This document shows positions 9,773-18,469 of a stretch of DNA of 64,000 bases, one piece after another. The notes beneath the pieces are model-generated. The model did no database searches, had not been told where the DNA came from, and was given only the letters and a program-made list of their open reading frames with translations. Source of the stretch: Pareuzebyella sediminis (GTDB lineage: Bacteria; Bacteroidota; Bacteroidia; Flavobacteriales; Flavobacteriaceae); assembly GCF_008367235.1 (NCBI RefSeq), contig NZ_VTZS01000003.1, positions 434,001 through 498,000 of the forward strand, written 5' to 3'. Position numbers and translations under genes: made by a program. Position 1 is the stretch's first letter. Each line of letters begins with the position of its first letter.

Positions 9773-9899
9773 TTTACTAAGTTTATTTTAAAATCGGAAC
9801 TGCCAAAATAATAATATTAACCTTAAATGTATTCTTTACTGCGCTCCATTTTGACACAAAACTCAGATTTAAATAATTAATCGTTCATTCATGCCATTC
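9773..9899. other. Upstream region of the hydrolase operon
   Basis: AT-rich stretch between the GH2 start codon and the AraC-type remnant. It should hold the hydrolase operon promoter on the minus strand. An AT-rich segment near 9807-9820 reads like a weak TAnnTTTG box on that strand, but no TTG element lies at the expected distance. Confidence 0.35.
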
Positions 9900-10123
9900 T
9901 TAGCAAAACTTTAAGCTAGTTGTATCAGAAATCAAAGAAGTTTCAAATTTTAACCCTATAAACTACTTCATATTGGGCAATTAAACATATGGCAAGTTAT
10001 TAAATCAAGCCAACTATGGAATTCAAGAGGTTGGCGACAAGGTCGCAACAATTAGTTAAAAACTTTCAAAAGCAATTTGAAATGACCTCCTCGGAATATA
10101 TGAACAGTGATAAGGAAGTTTAA
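9900..10123 (+). pseudogene. Decayed C-terminal DNA-binding domain of an AraC-family regulator
   Basis: Three short frames on the plus strand line up in order with the AraC helix-turn-helix domain. First LSxLYQK (about 9911-9931, with an in-frame stop), then after a one-base shift IKEVSNFNPINYFI (9931-9972), a stop at 9982-9984, YGKLLNQANYGIQEVGDKV (about 9988-10044), and after another shift QQLVKNFQKQFEMTSSEYMN (about 10046-10105), ending at the stop 10121-10123. The order and spacing match the family pattern (LyrKIK, sPnefI, A-LL, I-EVa--VGF, yFsk-FKk-fG-tPSEY). Two frameshifts and two stops mean it is not functional. It may be the end of a hybrid two-component or stand-alone regulator of the adjacent hydrolase genes. 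Confidence 0.72.
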
Positions 10124-10390
10124 TAAGCTATTTGAACCACTTAGGTGGTACTGAGGGGCCCTATCACTGAATTTGAGAAGTTATATGTGATAATCGTATG
10201 GCGCTTTTTCGAGTATTTTAAAGGCTACACAGTTACCTTCCCTAACCATTCTACACCAATAGCATCTTGTAAGTCGTTTCTATTTGGCGAATATTTAGAT
10301 TACCTTGAAAATAAAAATTTCTTGTTTAAACGAGATAGAAACTGACATGAGGTTTTAATTCATAATATTTTGCGCTAAGAAATAAATGTA
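10124..10390. other. Gene-free stretch before the exopolysaccharide locus
   Basis: No supported gene. A 66-codon frame from a GTG at 10145 has no recognisable motif and odd composition. A small perfect hairpin (ACCAC 10136-10140, GTGGT 10145-10149) follows the AraC remnant, without a T-tract. Confidence 0.5.
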
Positions 10391-10419
10391 TTGCATACGC
10401 TCTTTTTGTTTAAATTTTG
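10391..10419 (+). promoter_or_regulatory. Candidate promoter of the UpxY-like gene
   Basis: TTG at 10391-10393 is followed after 17 nt by TAAATTTTG (10411-10419), close to the Bacteroidota -33 TTG and -7 TAnnTTTG pair, with one extra base in the -7 box. This would give a leader of roughly 80 nt. A second candidate is TTGAC at 10466 with TATTTTG at 10493-10499, directly before the ATG at 10504, which would make a nearly leaderless mRNA. Confidence 0.4.
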
Positions 10420-10503
10420 GATTTTTACCTCCTAGAAAAAGTGTTGTTCCCTTATATAAACGAAATTGACAAAAATACATCGGATAAAACTGTATTTTGC
10501 CAA

Positions 10504-10977
10504 ATGACTTGGTATGTACTATATGTAAAGCCTAAGCAAGAAAAAAAGGTTGCTCAAAATCTCAAGAATATAGGGGTGGAAGTATTCTGCCCAATGATTA
10601 CCGAAATTCGGCAGTGGAGCGATCGCAAAAAAAAAGTAGAACTCCCCCTCTTTAAATCCTATGTGTTTGTTCGACTTCCATCTACAGATCGCCAAGTGGT
10701 CTTTGATGTACCTGGTATTGTTCGCTATCTCTTTTGGCTAGGCCAACCTGCCGTTGTCCGTGATGAAGAAATACAGACCATTCGACAGTGGCTCCAAGAT
10801 GATCGTATCGATACCCTAGAGCTTTCACGACTCGTTCCCGGAAAAGAAATCAAAATAAAAAAAGGGCCCTTGATAAATCAAAAAGTCGTAGTCAAAGAAA
10901 TAAGTAGTAAACGCTTAAGTATGATACTAAAGCCACTGGGCATTATTGTAACGGCCAAAATTAAAGATGTGCTGTAA
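10504..10977 (+). CDS. NusG-like antiterminator of the UpxY type
   Basis: Specialised NusG paralogue, 157 aa. In Bacteroides such proteins (UpxY) act on RNA polymerase in the leader of the capsule operon they head and prevent premature termination. The N-terminal NGN domain is visible from WYVLYVKPKQEKK (residues 3-15) through SYVFVRL, followed by a C-terminal KOW-like domain (about 110-157, VPGKEIKIKKGPL). I chose the ATG at 10504 because the frame upstream (TTG at 10417) adds 29 residues that do not belong to the domain. It is the first gene of the exopolysaccharide locus and is followed by an unusually long non-coding leader, exactly the setting expected for this regulator. Confidence 0.88.
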   Translation: MTWYVLYVKPKQEKKVAQNLKNIGVEVFCPMITEIRQWSDRKKKVELPLFKSYVFVRLPSTDRQVVFDVPGIVRYLFWLGQPAVVRDEEIQTIRQWLQDDRIDTLELSRLVPGKEIKIKKGPLINQKVVVKEISSKRLSMILKPLGIIVTAKIKDVL

Positions 10978-11571
10978 TTCCATCAAGAAAGTTAAGCAGT
11001 CATAAAGTAAAGCCAAAAACGTTAATGAAGTGTTAATTCAATTCTCTATAATTATGGGGCTTACCTACTACCAAATTTATGTTTCACCATGCTCTTTTTC
11101 GCGTTTCAAATAACGAAACAAGACTAATTTTAGCATTTTCACAGTTCGATAAATTAAGAATTCGACTATAGCACGAGCTGGGCTTTTTTGGGAGTTAAAG
11201 ATTACGTTCCTTTGAATTTTAATAAGGCCTTTTAAATGATTTTGGACTTATTAAAAACCGTCCATCCCTTTAATTAGGGTTGTCGGATGGCGTATAGCAT
11301 CCCCAAAATATAAACCTGGGTTTGGGACTCAAGCGGCGGAGCTATGAAAAATGGCGAAAAATGTCTTCTATGGTTTAAGGTAAAGTCTGTCTATTTAGCA
11401 AGACCTGTACTAAAATCAATCCCGTTGGAAAAACAACACCATACCACTTTGAGATTTCCAAAACAATAGAGGCAATCCTGTTTATGAAATACCTACAAGC
11501 CATAACATTTCCGACACTATCAACACACTGCCTTATTTGCTAGAAACTATGAATCGCAAAGAAAACCAAGC
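10978..11571. other. 594-nt untranslated leader of the exopolysaccharide operon
   Basis: No gene is visible between the UpxY-like gene and the first transferase. Its length and place suggest the leader on which the antiterminator works. It contains a cluster of overlapping inverted repeats at 11262-11326, given separately. No strong hairpin plus T-tract was found, so termination, if any, may be Rho dependent. Confidence 0.5.
11262..11326 (+). promoter_or_regulatory. Leader segment with mutually exclusive hairpins
   Basis: CCATCC (11262-11267) can pair with GGATGG (11285-11290), enclosing a smaller CCCT/AGGG pairing. GGATG of the same right arm can instead pair with CATCC (11298-11302). CCCAAA (11302-11307) can further pair with TTTGGG (11321-11326), and shares one base with the previous arm. 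Such competing stems are typical of attenuators. Function is inferred from position downstream of the antiterminator gene. Confidence 0.4.
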
Positions 11572-12918
11572 ATGAAAAAATCGTCGCTTATTATACCTCT
11601 GTCGGTCGTAATTCATCTGTGCATCATCAACATAGCCCTTTACATATTGACCCCAGAGACCTATCTCGAAAAGTTAAATGCGGTTTACTATTCTTTCTCT
11701 TGGCTCTTAATAACTAGTGCTCTTAAATTCTATCCGACGGGAAGAAAAGAACATTTTTTTACAAATGTCCATAAAATGTTCAATGTATATACCCTCTTCG
11801 GATTGGCCTATTTTGCCATTTTCGGACTAGGGGCAGGAATGGCAGTAGACGTAGGGCTTCATATTAGAATATTACTGATTATATATGGCTTGCTTACGTT
11901 ATATCGAATACTCTTTTACTGGTCTATACGCAAATACCGTTTTATGGGTGGAAATTATGTCAATGTGGTCGCGATTGGCAGGGATAAGAACCTAAAAAAA
12001 ATCAGAAAAGTATTTGACGACCCTTATCTTGGTTATCGTTACAAAGGTTTTTTTGACAATAAAGCATCTGTAAGCCCTACCTATTTAGGCGAAATCTCCA
12101 ATTGTTTTGATTATATATTGAAAAACGATATCAACGAGGTTTACTGTTTGGTCTCAAAGTTTTCCTTTACCGAACTCAGAAAGTTGATTGATTTTGCCGA
12201 CAATAACCTGATCAAGTTGAAGCTAATTCCAGATAATAAAGAAGTATTTACCCCTTCGATGTCTCTTGAAATGTATGATAGCATTCCGGTTTTGAACCTG
12301 CGAAGGGTTCCCTTAGATGCGGAATACTCTAAAATACTTAAGCGGGCATTCGATATTGCCTTCTCTTTCTTGGTGATTGTGTTGATTTTATCATGGTTAA
12401 CCCCTCTTCTATTTTTTTTAATTAAAATGGAATCTCCAGGCCCTCTTTTTTTTAGACAAAGAAGACATGGTTTTAAGAAAAAAGTCTTCTGGTGTTATAA
12501 ATTTAGGTCTATGGCACAAAACGCCGATTCCGATTTTAAGATGGCGTCAAAAAATGATAAAAGAATAACGAAAATAGGGAAGTTCATAAGAAAGACGAGT
12601 ATCGATGAACTTCCTCAATTTTTCAATGTATTTTTAGGTGATATGAGTGTGGTAGGCCCACGTCCGCATATGGAGTTGCATACCAATGATTATGAGAATT
12701 CGGTCGACAAATATTTAGTAAGGCATTTTGTGAAGCCGGGCATAACAGGGTTGGCTCAAATTAGTGGTTGTCGTGGAGAGATCATGAAACCTAAAGACAT
12801 AATTAATCGCTCACGTTTTGATATTTTTTATGTAGAGAAATGGTCTCTGCCCCTAGACTTGAGAATAATTTATCGCACGATACACAACGTTTTTGCTGGA
12901 GAGGAAAAAGCCTATTAA
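11572..12918 (+). CDS. Initiating polyprenyl-phosphate phosphoglycosyl transferase (WbaP/WcaJ type), copy 1
   Basis: Transfers the first sugar-1-phosphate to undecaprenyl phosphate at the inner membrane, starting the repeat unit. Four N-terminal membrane segments (about residues 8-26, 38-52, 70-90, 97-117) precede a Rossmann-like region (about 128-245), a fifth hydrophobic segment (about 262-284) and the catalytic bacterial sugar transferase domain. Family motifs are SPGPLFFRQ (288-296), YKFRSM (309-314), the catalytic D345-E346 in SIDELPQ and VVGPRPHM (360-367). The 448 aa length fits the large bitopic class. A close paralogue lies at 34354-35712 on the other strand, with long identical stretches in the catalytic domain. 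Which sugar is used (glucose or galactose) is unknown. Confidence 0.92.
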   Translation: MKKSSLIIPLSVVIHLCIINIALYILTPETYLEKLNAVYYSFSWLLITSALKFYPTGRKEHFFTNVHKMFNVYTLFGLAYFAIFGLGAGMAVDVGLHIRILLIIYGLLTLYRILFYWSIRKYRFMGGNYVNVVAIGRDKNLKKIRKVFDDPYLGYRYKGFFDNKASVSPTYLGEISNCFDYILKNDINEVYCLVSKFSFTELRKLIDFADNNLIKLKLIPDNKEVFTPSMSLEMYDSIPVLNLRRVPLDAEYSKILKRAFDIAFSFLVIVLILSWLTPLLFFLIKMESPGPLFFRQRRHGFKKKVFWCYKFRSMAQNADSDFKMASKNDKRITKIGKFIRKTSIDELPQFFNVFLGDMSVVGPRPHMELHTNDYENSVDKYLVRHFVKPGITGLAQISGCRGEIMKPKDIINRSRFDIFYVEKWSLPLDLRIIYRTIHNVFAGEEKAY

Positions 12919-13080
12919 AAGTTTCAAATCCTCTCCATGAAAATTTCAAAGTCAAAATTGCTCGTATGGGAAACCCGTCTCAAATTAATTTATACTGTAT
13001 ATGCTCTCTGATTTATACCGCAACTCATAGACCATATTCTTATTTTTGGAGAGCGATACAATTCACTTATTCTGTAATTT

Positions 13081-15522
13081 ATGTTTGATTCCACTAGAAA
13101 TTCAGGTGAACTTGAGGAGAAAAACCTTAGAACGGTAATCTCAAATTACCTCAAATATTGGCGCTTATTCATTATAACTTTATTTATCTGCTTGAGCGCT
13201 GTGTTCCTTTATATCAGGTATTGGTCAGTGACCCAGTACCAAATTAATAGTACAATTTTGGTGAAGGACAAAAATGCCGGGCAAGGATCACTTGAAGCCA
13301 ATAATTTGAAAAATCTTGGTCTGATAAAGAATTCCCATAGTGTAGAAGATGAAATGGGTATACTGAGGTCCACCGGAATAATGGAAAAAGTTATCTCAGA
13401 GCGTTCCCTAAATATCAATTTCTACATTGAGGGGAGCATCCGAGACGTAGAAGTTTATGGCATAGATTCTCCTATTCGGGTCTTAATCGATGAAACGGCT
13501 TCAGGGTCAATTTATGACCTTCCCATCTACATAGAAATCCTTGATTCCAATTGTTACGAACTTAGGACAAGTACTGATGGCGGCAAGGATTATCGAGCAG
13601 AATATGCCTTTGGAGATTTAGTACAGGAATCGTTCGGAACCTTTACCGTAACAAAAAGGCCCGACACAAAATATGTCGACAACGGAAAGCCGCTCTACTT
13701 TATTGTTAAAAATAAGGATGCGGTGATAAAACAATTTTTAGATAATTTGACGGTGGAGCTTACGGACAAGAATGGAGGCCTCTTGAATATTTCTTTTATC
13801 TGCTCCAATAAAAATAAAGGAGAAGACGTGGTCTCGGCATTGATTGAAACCTATGTAGAGGAAATGATTTCATATGAAAACGAACTAGCCGAAAATACGA
13901 TTAAGATGATAGATGAGCGCTTAAAACTCCTTTCGGGCGAAATAAGCGGTGTTGAAAAATCGGTCGAAAAGTTCAAGTCACGTAATGATTTGACCGACGT
14001 TAGGAGTAACGCAAACCTATATATCGAACAGGCCAATGATTACAAGAAAAAAATAGCCGAATATCAAACACAGATCAATGTCATTGAATCTATTGAGCAA
14101 TACATGAAAAACGGGGATCTTAATACCCCTATCCCGGGTGCTTTGAGCGCAAACGACCCATCACTGATTCGAATGATCGAGGAATATAACCAGACTTTAC
14201 AAAAGAAGAAGCAACTTTTACAATCAGCATCGAGTAGCAATCCCCTAATTATCAATTTGAACCAAACCTTGGAAGACTTAAGTGTGGCCATTCTTGAAAA
14301 CGTGCGCAGCGCGAAGAACGGCCTGAGGATCACTCAAGGTAATTTGCAGGCCAATGCCAATAAATATGATGCACAAATTGCCAGGGTGCCCGCCATGGAA
14401 AGGGAACTTCTTGATATTAGCCGTGAACAGAATACCAAAGAGGGACTTTATCTTTATCTTTTGCAAAAAAGGGAAGAAGAAGTGCTTTCATTAGCGGCTC
14501 CGGTTTCATCAACTCGAATAATAAGTCTACCAAAAGCTAATATGCGGCCGGTAAGCCCCAATAAGATTGCCCTTTATTTAGGAGGGCTGCTACTTGGCCT
14601 TTTTATCCCCTTTGCCACCATTTTTGGGAAAGAAGTAATGAACAATAAGGTTTCTTCTCTTGAAGAGCTTAATCAACTTACGGCCGCACCTATTTTAGGG
14701 GAAATTGCAAATAGCACAGAAAAAAGTCCCATTGTAACTACACACCAAAAAAGGAGCCCAACAGCGGAGCTGTTCAGGCTGATGCGTTATAATTTAGAAT
14801 ACCTCAAAAAAACAGATAAAAACCAAACGCTTTTAGTAACCTCAACGATTAAAGGAGAAGGCAAGACCTTCATTGCCGCCAATTTGGCCGCTTCCTTGGC
14901 TTCCTTTGGTGAAAAGGTAGCGCTTCTTTCTTTTGATTTAAGACAGCCCAAACTTCTTCAAAACCTTGGTTTACCAGATGAACCGGGCATTACCGACTTC
15001 ATACTTGAAAAGGATACCAGTCTAAATCAGATCGTAACCCCGCATCCAAGTATCAAGAACCTCTATTTGGTCGGTTCAGGTACAACGATACCACAGGTTG
15101 GAAATCTAATGCTTAGTAAACGCATCGCAGATTTGATGGAAGTATTAAAAAACAACTTTGACCGGATCATCATAGATACCGCACCCATCGGAAGTGTCTC
15201 GGATGCGTTCGCACTAAATGAGTATATCGATAGTACCATATACGTTGTTCGGCAGGATATGACAAAGAAAGAGCACCTTAAGACGCTTAGGAATATCCAT
15301 CAAAATGGCAAATTAAAAAACACTATGGCCCTTTTCAACGATACCTCCTCAGGGAAAGCATATGGATATAGCTATGATGAAAACAACATAGACTATGCGT
15401 CAGTTCGAAAAGAAATTCTTAAAAACAGTAAAAAAATAATCCGGGATTTTTCAATTATGGTGAAACCATTTTTTGATCGACTGGCACTATCAATAAAGAA
15501 GAGGCTTGGTAAATCCGGTTAA
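13081..15522 (+). CDS. Wzc-type polysaccharide co-polymerase with tyrosine autokinase domain
   Basis: Inner-membrane protein controlling polysaccharide chain length and export, with a cytoplasmic BY-kinase domain. Membrane segments at about 29-47 and 493-514 flank a long periplasmic coiled-coil region. A GNVR-like motif region (VPAMERELL, about 436-444) precedes the second one. The kinase shows Walker A STIKGEGKTF (588-597), Walker A' VALLSFDLR (613-621) and Walker B RIIIDT (695-700). Four tyrosines cluster at 761-772, but about 40 residues follow, so the tyrosine tail is not at the very end as in classic Wzc. A 162-nt spacer separates it from the transferase. The partner exporter Wza, usually adjacent, is missing here. 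Confidence 0.92.
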   Translation: MFDSTRNSGELEEKNLRTVISNYLKYWRLFIITLFICLSAVFLYIRYWSVTQYQINSTILVKDKNAGQGSLEANNLKNLGLIKNSHSVEDEMGILRSTGIMEKVISERSLNINFYIEGSIRDVEVYGIDSPIRVLIDETASGSIYDLPIYIEILDSNCYELRTSTDGGKDYRAEYAFGDLVQESFGTFTVTKRPDTKYVDNGKPLYFIVKNKDAVIKQFLDNLTVELTDKNGGLLNISFICSNKNKGEDVVSALIETYVEEMISYENELAENTIKMIDERLKLLSGEISGVEKSVEKFKSRNDLTDVRSNANLYIEQANDYKKKIAEYQTQINVIESIEQYMKNGDLNTPIPGALSANDPSLIRMIEEYNQTLQKKKQLLQSASSSNPLIINLNQTLEDLSVAILENVRSAKNGLRITQGNLQANANKYDAQIARVPAMERELLDISREQNTKEGLYLYLLQKREEEVLSLAAPVSSTRIISLPKANMRPVSPNKIALYLGGLLLGLFIPFATIFGKEVMNNKVSSLEELNQLTAAPILGEIANSTEKSPIVTTHQKRSPTAELFRLMRYNLEYLKKTDKNQTLLVTSTIKGEGKTFIAANLAASLASFGEKVALLSFDLRQPKLLQNLGLPDEPGITDFILEKDTSLNQIVTPHPSIKNLYLVGSGTTIPQVGNLMLSKRIADLMEVLKNNFDRIIIDTAPIGSVSDAFALNEYIDSTIYVVRQDMTKKEHLKTLRNIHQNGKLKNTMALFNDTSSGKAYGYSYDENNIDYASVRKEILKNSKKIIRDFSIMVKPFFDRLALSIKKRLGKSG

Positions 15523-15590
15523 TTAATCATCCGTTACGCTCATACAAAACGAAACGATTAAATTAAGCCCCCGCTCGAACAGCCTACCTT

Positions 15591-17132
15591 ATGACACCAG
15601 CAAACAGGGTTATCATCAACACAGCCATCCTCTATGGTAGGATGGTGTTAACCATCGGGGTTTCCTTATATTCTACCCGATTAATTTTACAGGCCTTAGG
15701 AAGTACGGACTATGGTATCTTTCAACTCGTAGGAGGGGTCATTGCAATGCTGGCGTTCCTAAAAAATGCAATGGCCACTTCGACTCAAAGATTTCTCTCT
15801 TTCCATCAGGGCAAAAACGATATAGAAAGCCAAAGGTCTGTTTTTACAAATAGTTTGTTGATACACCTTGTCGGAGGGCTGTTCTTGGTTTTGGTTTTGG
15901 CTTCGCTTGAGTCTTTCTTGTTCGAACAGTTCTTAAATATCCCCGATAATCGGATATATGCTGCCAAGATCGTATACCGCACCATGTTATTTTCCCTATT
16001 TTTCAGCATGGTAAATGTACCGTTTATGGGTTCTTTAATAGCCCACGAAAACATGATAGTCGTTGCAATCATCAATATTTTGGAATCCCTGTTGAAACTT
16101 GCAATTGCTTTTGTACTGATTTCTTTGGTGGACAATAGACTAATCATTTACGGATGGTTAACGGCAATTCTGGCCCTTTTAATCCTTCTTCTGTATATGG
16201 GGTATTGTTTTAGAAAATTCGACGAATGTACTCTTCAAGGTTTCTTTAAAGTTGACAAAGTGCAGGTGAAGCAATTGACCTCATTTGCCGGTTGGAATCT
16301 TTTCGGATCTCTTTGCGGTTTAGGCAGAAACCAGGGATTGGCCATTCTTCTTAATCTATACTTTGGGGCTGCGATCAACGCAGCATACGGTATTGCGAAC
16401 CAAGTAGCGGCCCAAATGAATTTTTTTTCGGCGACTTTACTACGGGCCATGAACCCTCAAATAATGAAAAGTGAAGGTTCTGGTAATCGAGATAGAATGT
16501 TGCGTTTGTCCATGATGGCTAGTAAGTTCGGTTTCTTTTTAGTCGCTCTTATCGTTATTCCCGCTATTTTTGAAATGACTGAAATTCTTGAATTGTGGTT
16601 AAAAGAGGTTCCAGATTACACCGTTATTTTTACGCAGCTGATTTTGTTGTCGATCCTCCTTAACCAGTTGACCATTGGTCTTCAATCTGCGCTTCAGGCA
16701 ACTGGCCGAATCAAACTGTATCAATCTGTGGTCGGTGGTATTATCCTATTGACTTTGCCGCTAGCCTATGTATTCCTCAAGTTGGGATATGCTCCTCAAT
16801 CCGTTTTCATTAGCTACCTAAGCATTGAGGTTGTCGCCGTAGTTCTAAGGTTATATTTTGCAAGAATAATTGCCGGGCTTACCATAAGAACCTACCTAGA
16901 GCGGGTTTTTGCAAGGGAAATCCTTCCCGTACTCCTGTCCGTAATTTGTTGTTATCTCATTACAACGAACCTTGATTTTGGTTTGCGGTTTCTGTTAACG
17001 GGAATAGCATCCGCTATTATTTTAGCAGGGAGTATATATTTACTCGGTCTATGTGAGGATGAAAAGGTTTTTGTACATCAATTTTTGACGTTAGCGAAGA
17101 ATAAAATATACAAGAGGCAAAACAAGACGTAG
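15591..17132 (+). CDS. wzx: Wzx-like repeat-unit flippase
   Basis: Multi-span membrane protein of 513 aa with about 12-14 hydrophobic segments, resembling the MOP-superfamily flippases that turn lipid-linked repeat units to the periplasmic face. The N-terminus (NRVIINTAILYGRMV) and the following GSTDYGIFQLVGG segment are characteristic of polysaccharide-type MOP proteins. It sits between the Wzc-type kinase and the pyruvyl transferase. The symbol rests on family and context, as sequence conservation in Wzx proteins is low. Confidence 0.85.
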   Translation: MTPANRVIINTAILYGRMVLTIGVSLYSTRLILQALGSTDYGIFQLVGGVIAMLAFLKNAMATSTQRFLSFHQGKNDIESQRSVFTNSLLIHLVGGLFLVLVLASLESFLFEQFLNIPDNRIYAAKIVYRTMLFSLFFSMVNVPFMGSLIAHENMIVVAIINILESLLKLAIAFVLISLVDNRLIIYGWLTAILALLILLLYMGYCFRKFDECTLQGFFKVDKVQVKQLTSFAGWNLFGSLCGLGRNQGLAILLNLYFGAAINAAYGIANQVAAQMNFFSATLLRAMNPQIMKSEGSGNRDRMLRLSMMASKFGFFLVALIVIPAIFEMTEILELWLKEVPDYTVIFTQLILLSILLNQLTIGLQSALQATGRIKLYQSVVGGIILLTLPLAYVFLKLGYAPQSVFISYLSIEVVAVVLRLYFARIIAGLTIRTYLERVFAREILPVLLSVICCYLITTNLDFGLRFLLTGIASAIILAGSIYLLGLCEDEKVFVHQFLTLAKNKIYKRQNKT

Positions 17133-17328
17133 TGTAAAGCTTGAATTTGGAATATGGGGTGTCACAAATAACGTATCCTCTTTAAAAAGGCATGGAAGGA
17201 AACCACTTCAATGCTCTATCCAAAATAGATGAGATGGTCAAAGCACATCAAAAAACCAAAAAAATTCGGTAGTGAGTTGCACTAAAGTAGGTACAATAAA
17301 TATTTTCAAAAACTAATCAAGTCTTAAC

Positions 17329-18456
17329 ATGAGAATTGGAATATTAACCTTTTGGGAAAGTCAAGATAATTACGGACAACAATTACAGGCTTTTGCACTT
17401 CAGACCTATCTACAGAATATGGGAAATGAAGTCTTCTTAATCAAATACAGGCGCATTGCATCCGTTCAACATAGAACGTTGACAGAACGCATCAAAAATT
17501 TCAACTTAAAAAAGTTTCTTGAAGCAAGATTCCCCAGTTTAAAATCGAGAACGGACTCAAAGCCTAAAATTGACCGGCATTTTGATTCCTTTCGGAAAAC
17601 TCATATAAATTTCTCGGACATTACCTATGATTCATTGGAGGAGCTTAATGCCAACCCCCCAAAGGCTGATGTCTACATATGCGGAAGTGATCAAGTATGG
17701 AATAATTCCTTCTCAGTGTCCTGCGAGGCATTTCTTTTAGGCTTCGGCGATGCAACTACTAAGCGTATCGCCTATGCGGCCAGTTTCGGAATGAAGGAAT
17801 TACCACTGGAGACCGAGCAACTGTTCAATGAGCACATCCATAATTTTGACGCAGTTGGTGTACGCGAAAAAAGTGGTTTAAATATTTGCAAAACTTTAGG
17901 GTATCCATCGGCGATATGGGTTCCTGATCCTACCATGCTTTTCAAGAAACAAGATTGGTTGAACTTATTTCCAAACGGCAAAGCCGAAGAAAAAAAAGCA
18001 GATAAAAGGCTTTTTCTGTATACATTAGGGAATAGTCCTATTAATGAGAGGGAGTCATATATCGATTTCGCGAATAATTTGGAGGACGTTGAAGTTTTTC
18101 ACGTGTCGGCCAATAACGATTTCTCAGGCAATGCATATCCATCTATACCAGATTGGATCCATACGCTTTCTGATGCTGATTTTGTTATTACCAATTCCTT
18201 TCATGGCACCCTCTTTAGTATTCTTTTCAATAAGAACTTCGTCGTGTTGCCCAATACTGGCAGCAAGGCAGGTATGAACGAAAGGGTTATCAGTTTATTG
18301 GAAAAGGTAGGGCTCAGTGGTAGAATTAGCCATGAGTTCGACGAGAAAAATTTGAATTCTTTACTGTTCGATAGAATTGATTGGAGAGAGGTTAACGGAA
18401 AAATCGAAAACTGGAAGTCCAAAACCGACGATTTTTTTAAAATTCTGACACGGTAA
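17329..18456 (+). CDS. Polysaccharide pyruvyl transferase
   Basis: Transfers pyruvate from phosphoenolpyruvate to a sugar as a ketal, giving the polymer extra negative charge. The start MRIGILTFWESQDNYGQQLQ matches the family pattern (NYG-LQA), and the C-terminal half has the conserved DADFVITNSFHG segment (about residues 284-295) and a GT-B-like fold layout. Length 375 aa is normal. It begins 196 nt after the flippase and lies 13 nt before the next glycosyltransferase, so these two are co-transcribed. The acceptor sugar is unknown. Its presence predicts a pyruvylated polymer. Confidence 0.9.
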   Translation: MRIGILTFWESQDNYGQQLQAFALQTYLQNMGNEVFLIKYRRIASVQHRTLTERIKNFNLKKFLEARFPSLKSRTDSKPKIDRHFDSFRKTHINFSDITYDSLEELNANPPKADVYICGSDQVWNNSFSVSCEAFLLGFGDATTKRIAYAASFGMKELPLETEQLFNEHIHNFDAVGVREKSGLNICKTLGYPSAIWVPDPTMLFKKQDWLNLFPNGKAEEKKADKRLFLYTLGNSPINERESYIDFANNLEDVEVFHVSANNDFSGNAYPSIPDWIHTLSDADFVITNSFHGTLFSILFNKNFVVLPNTGSKAGMNERVISLLEKVGLSGRISHEFDEKNLNSLLFDRIDWREVNGKIENWKSKTDDFFKILTR

Positions 18457-18469
18457 TATACAGGAAGAA

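Noticed and set aside
10145-10345. 66-codon plus frame starting with GTG
   Set aside because: No motif, no start signals, directly behind a pseudogene remnant; more likely decayed or random DNA.
17192-17272. 26-codon ATG frame before the pyruvyl transferase
   Set aside because: Too short and without any recognisable feature; kept only as a possible leader peptide.
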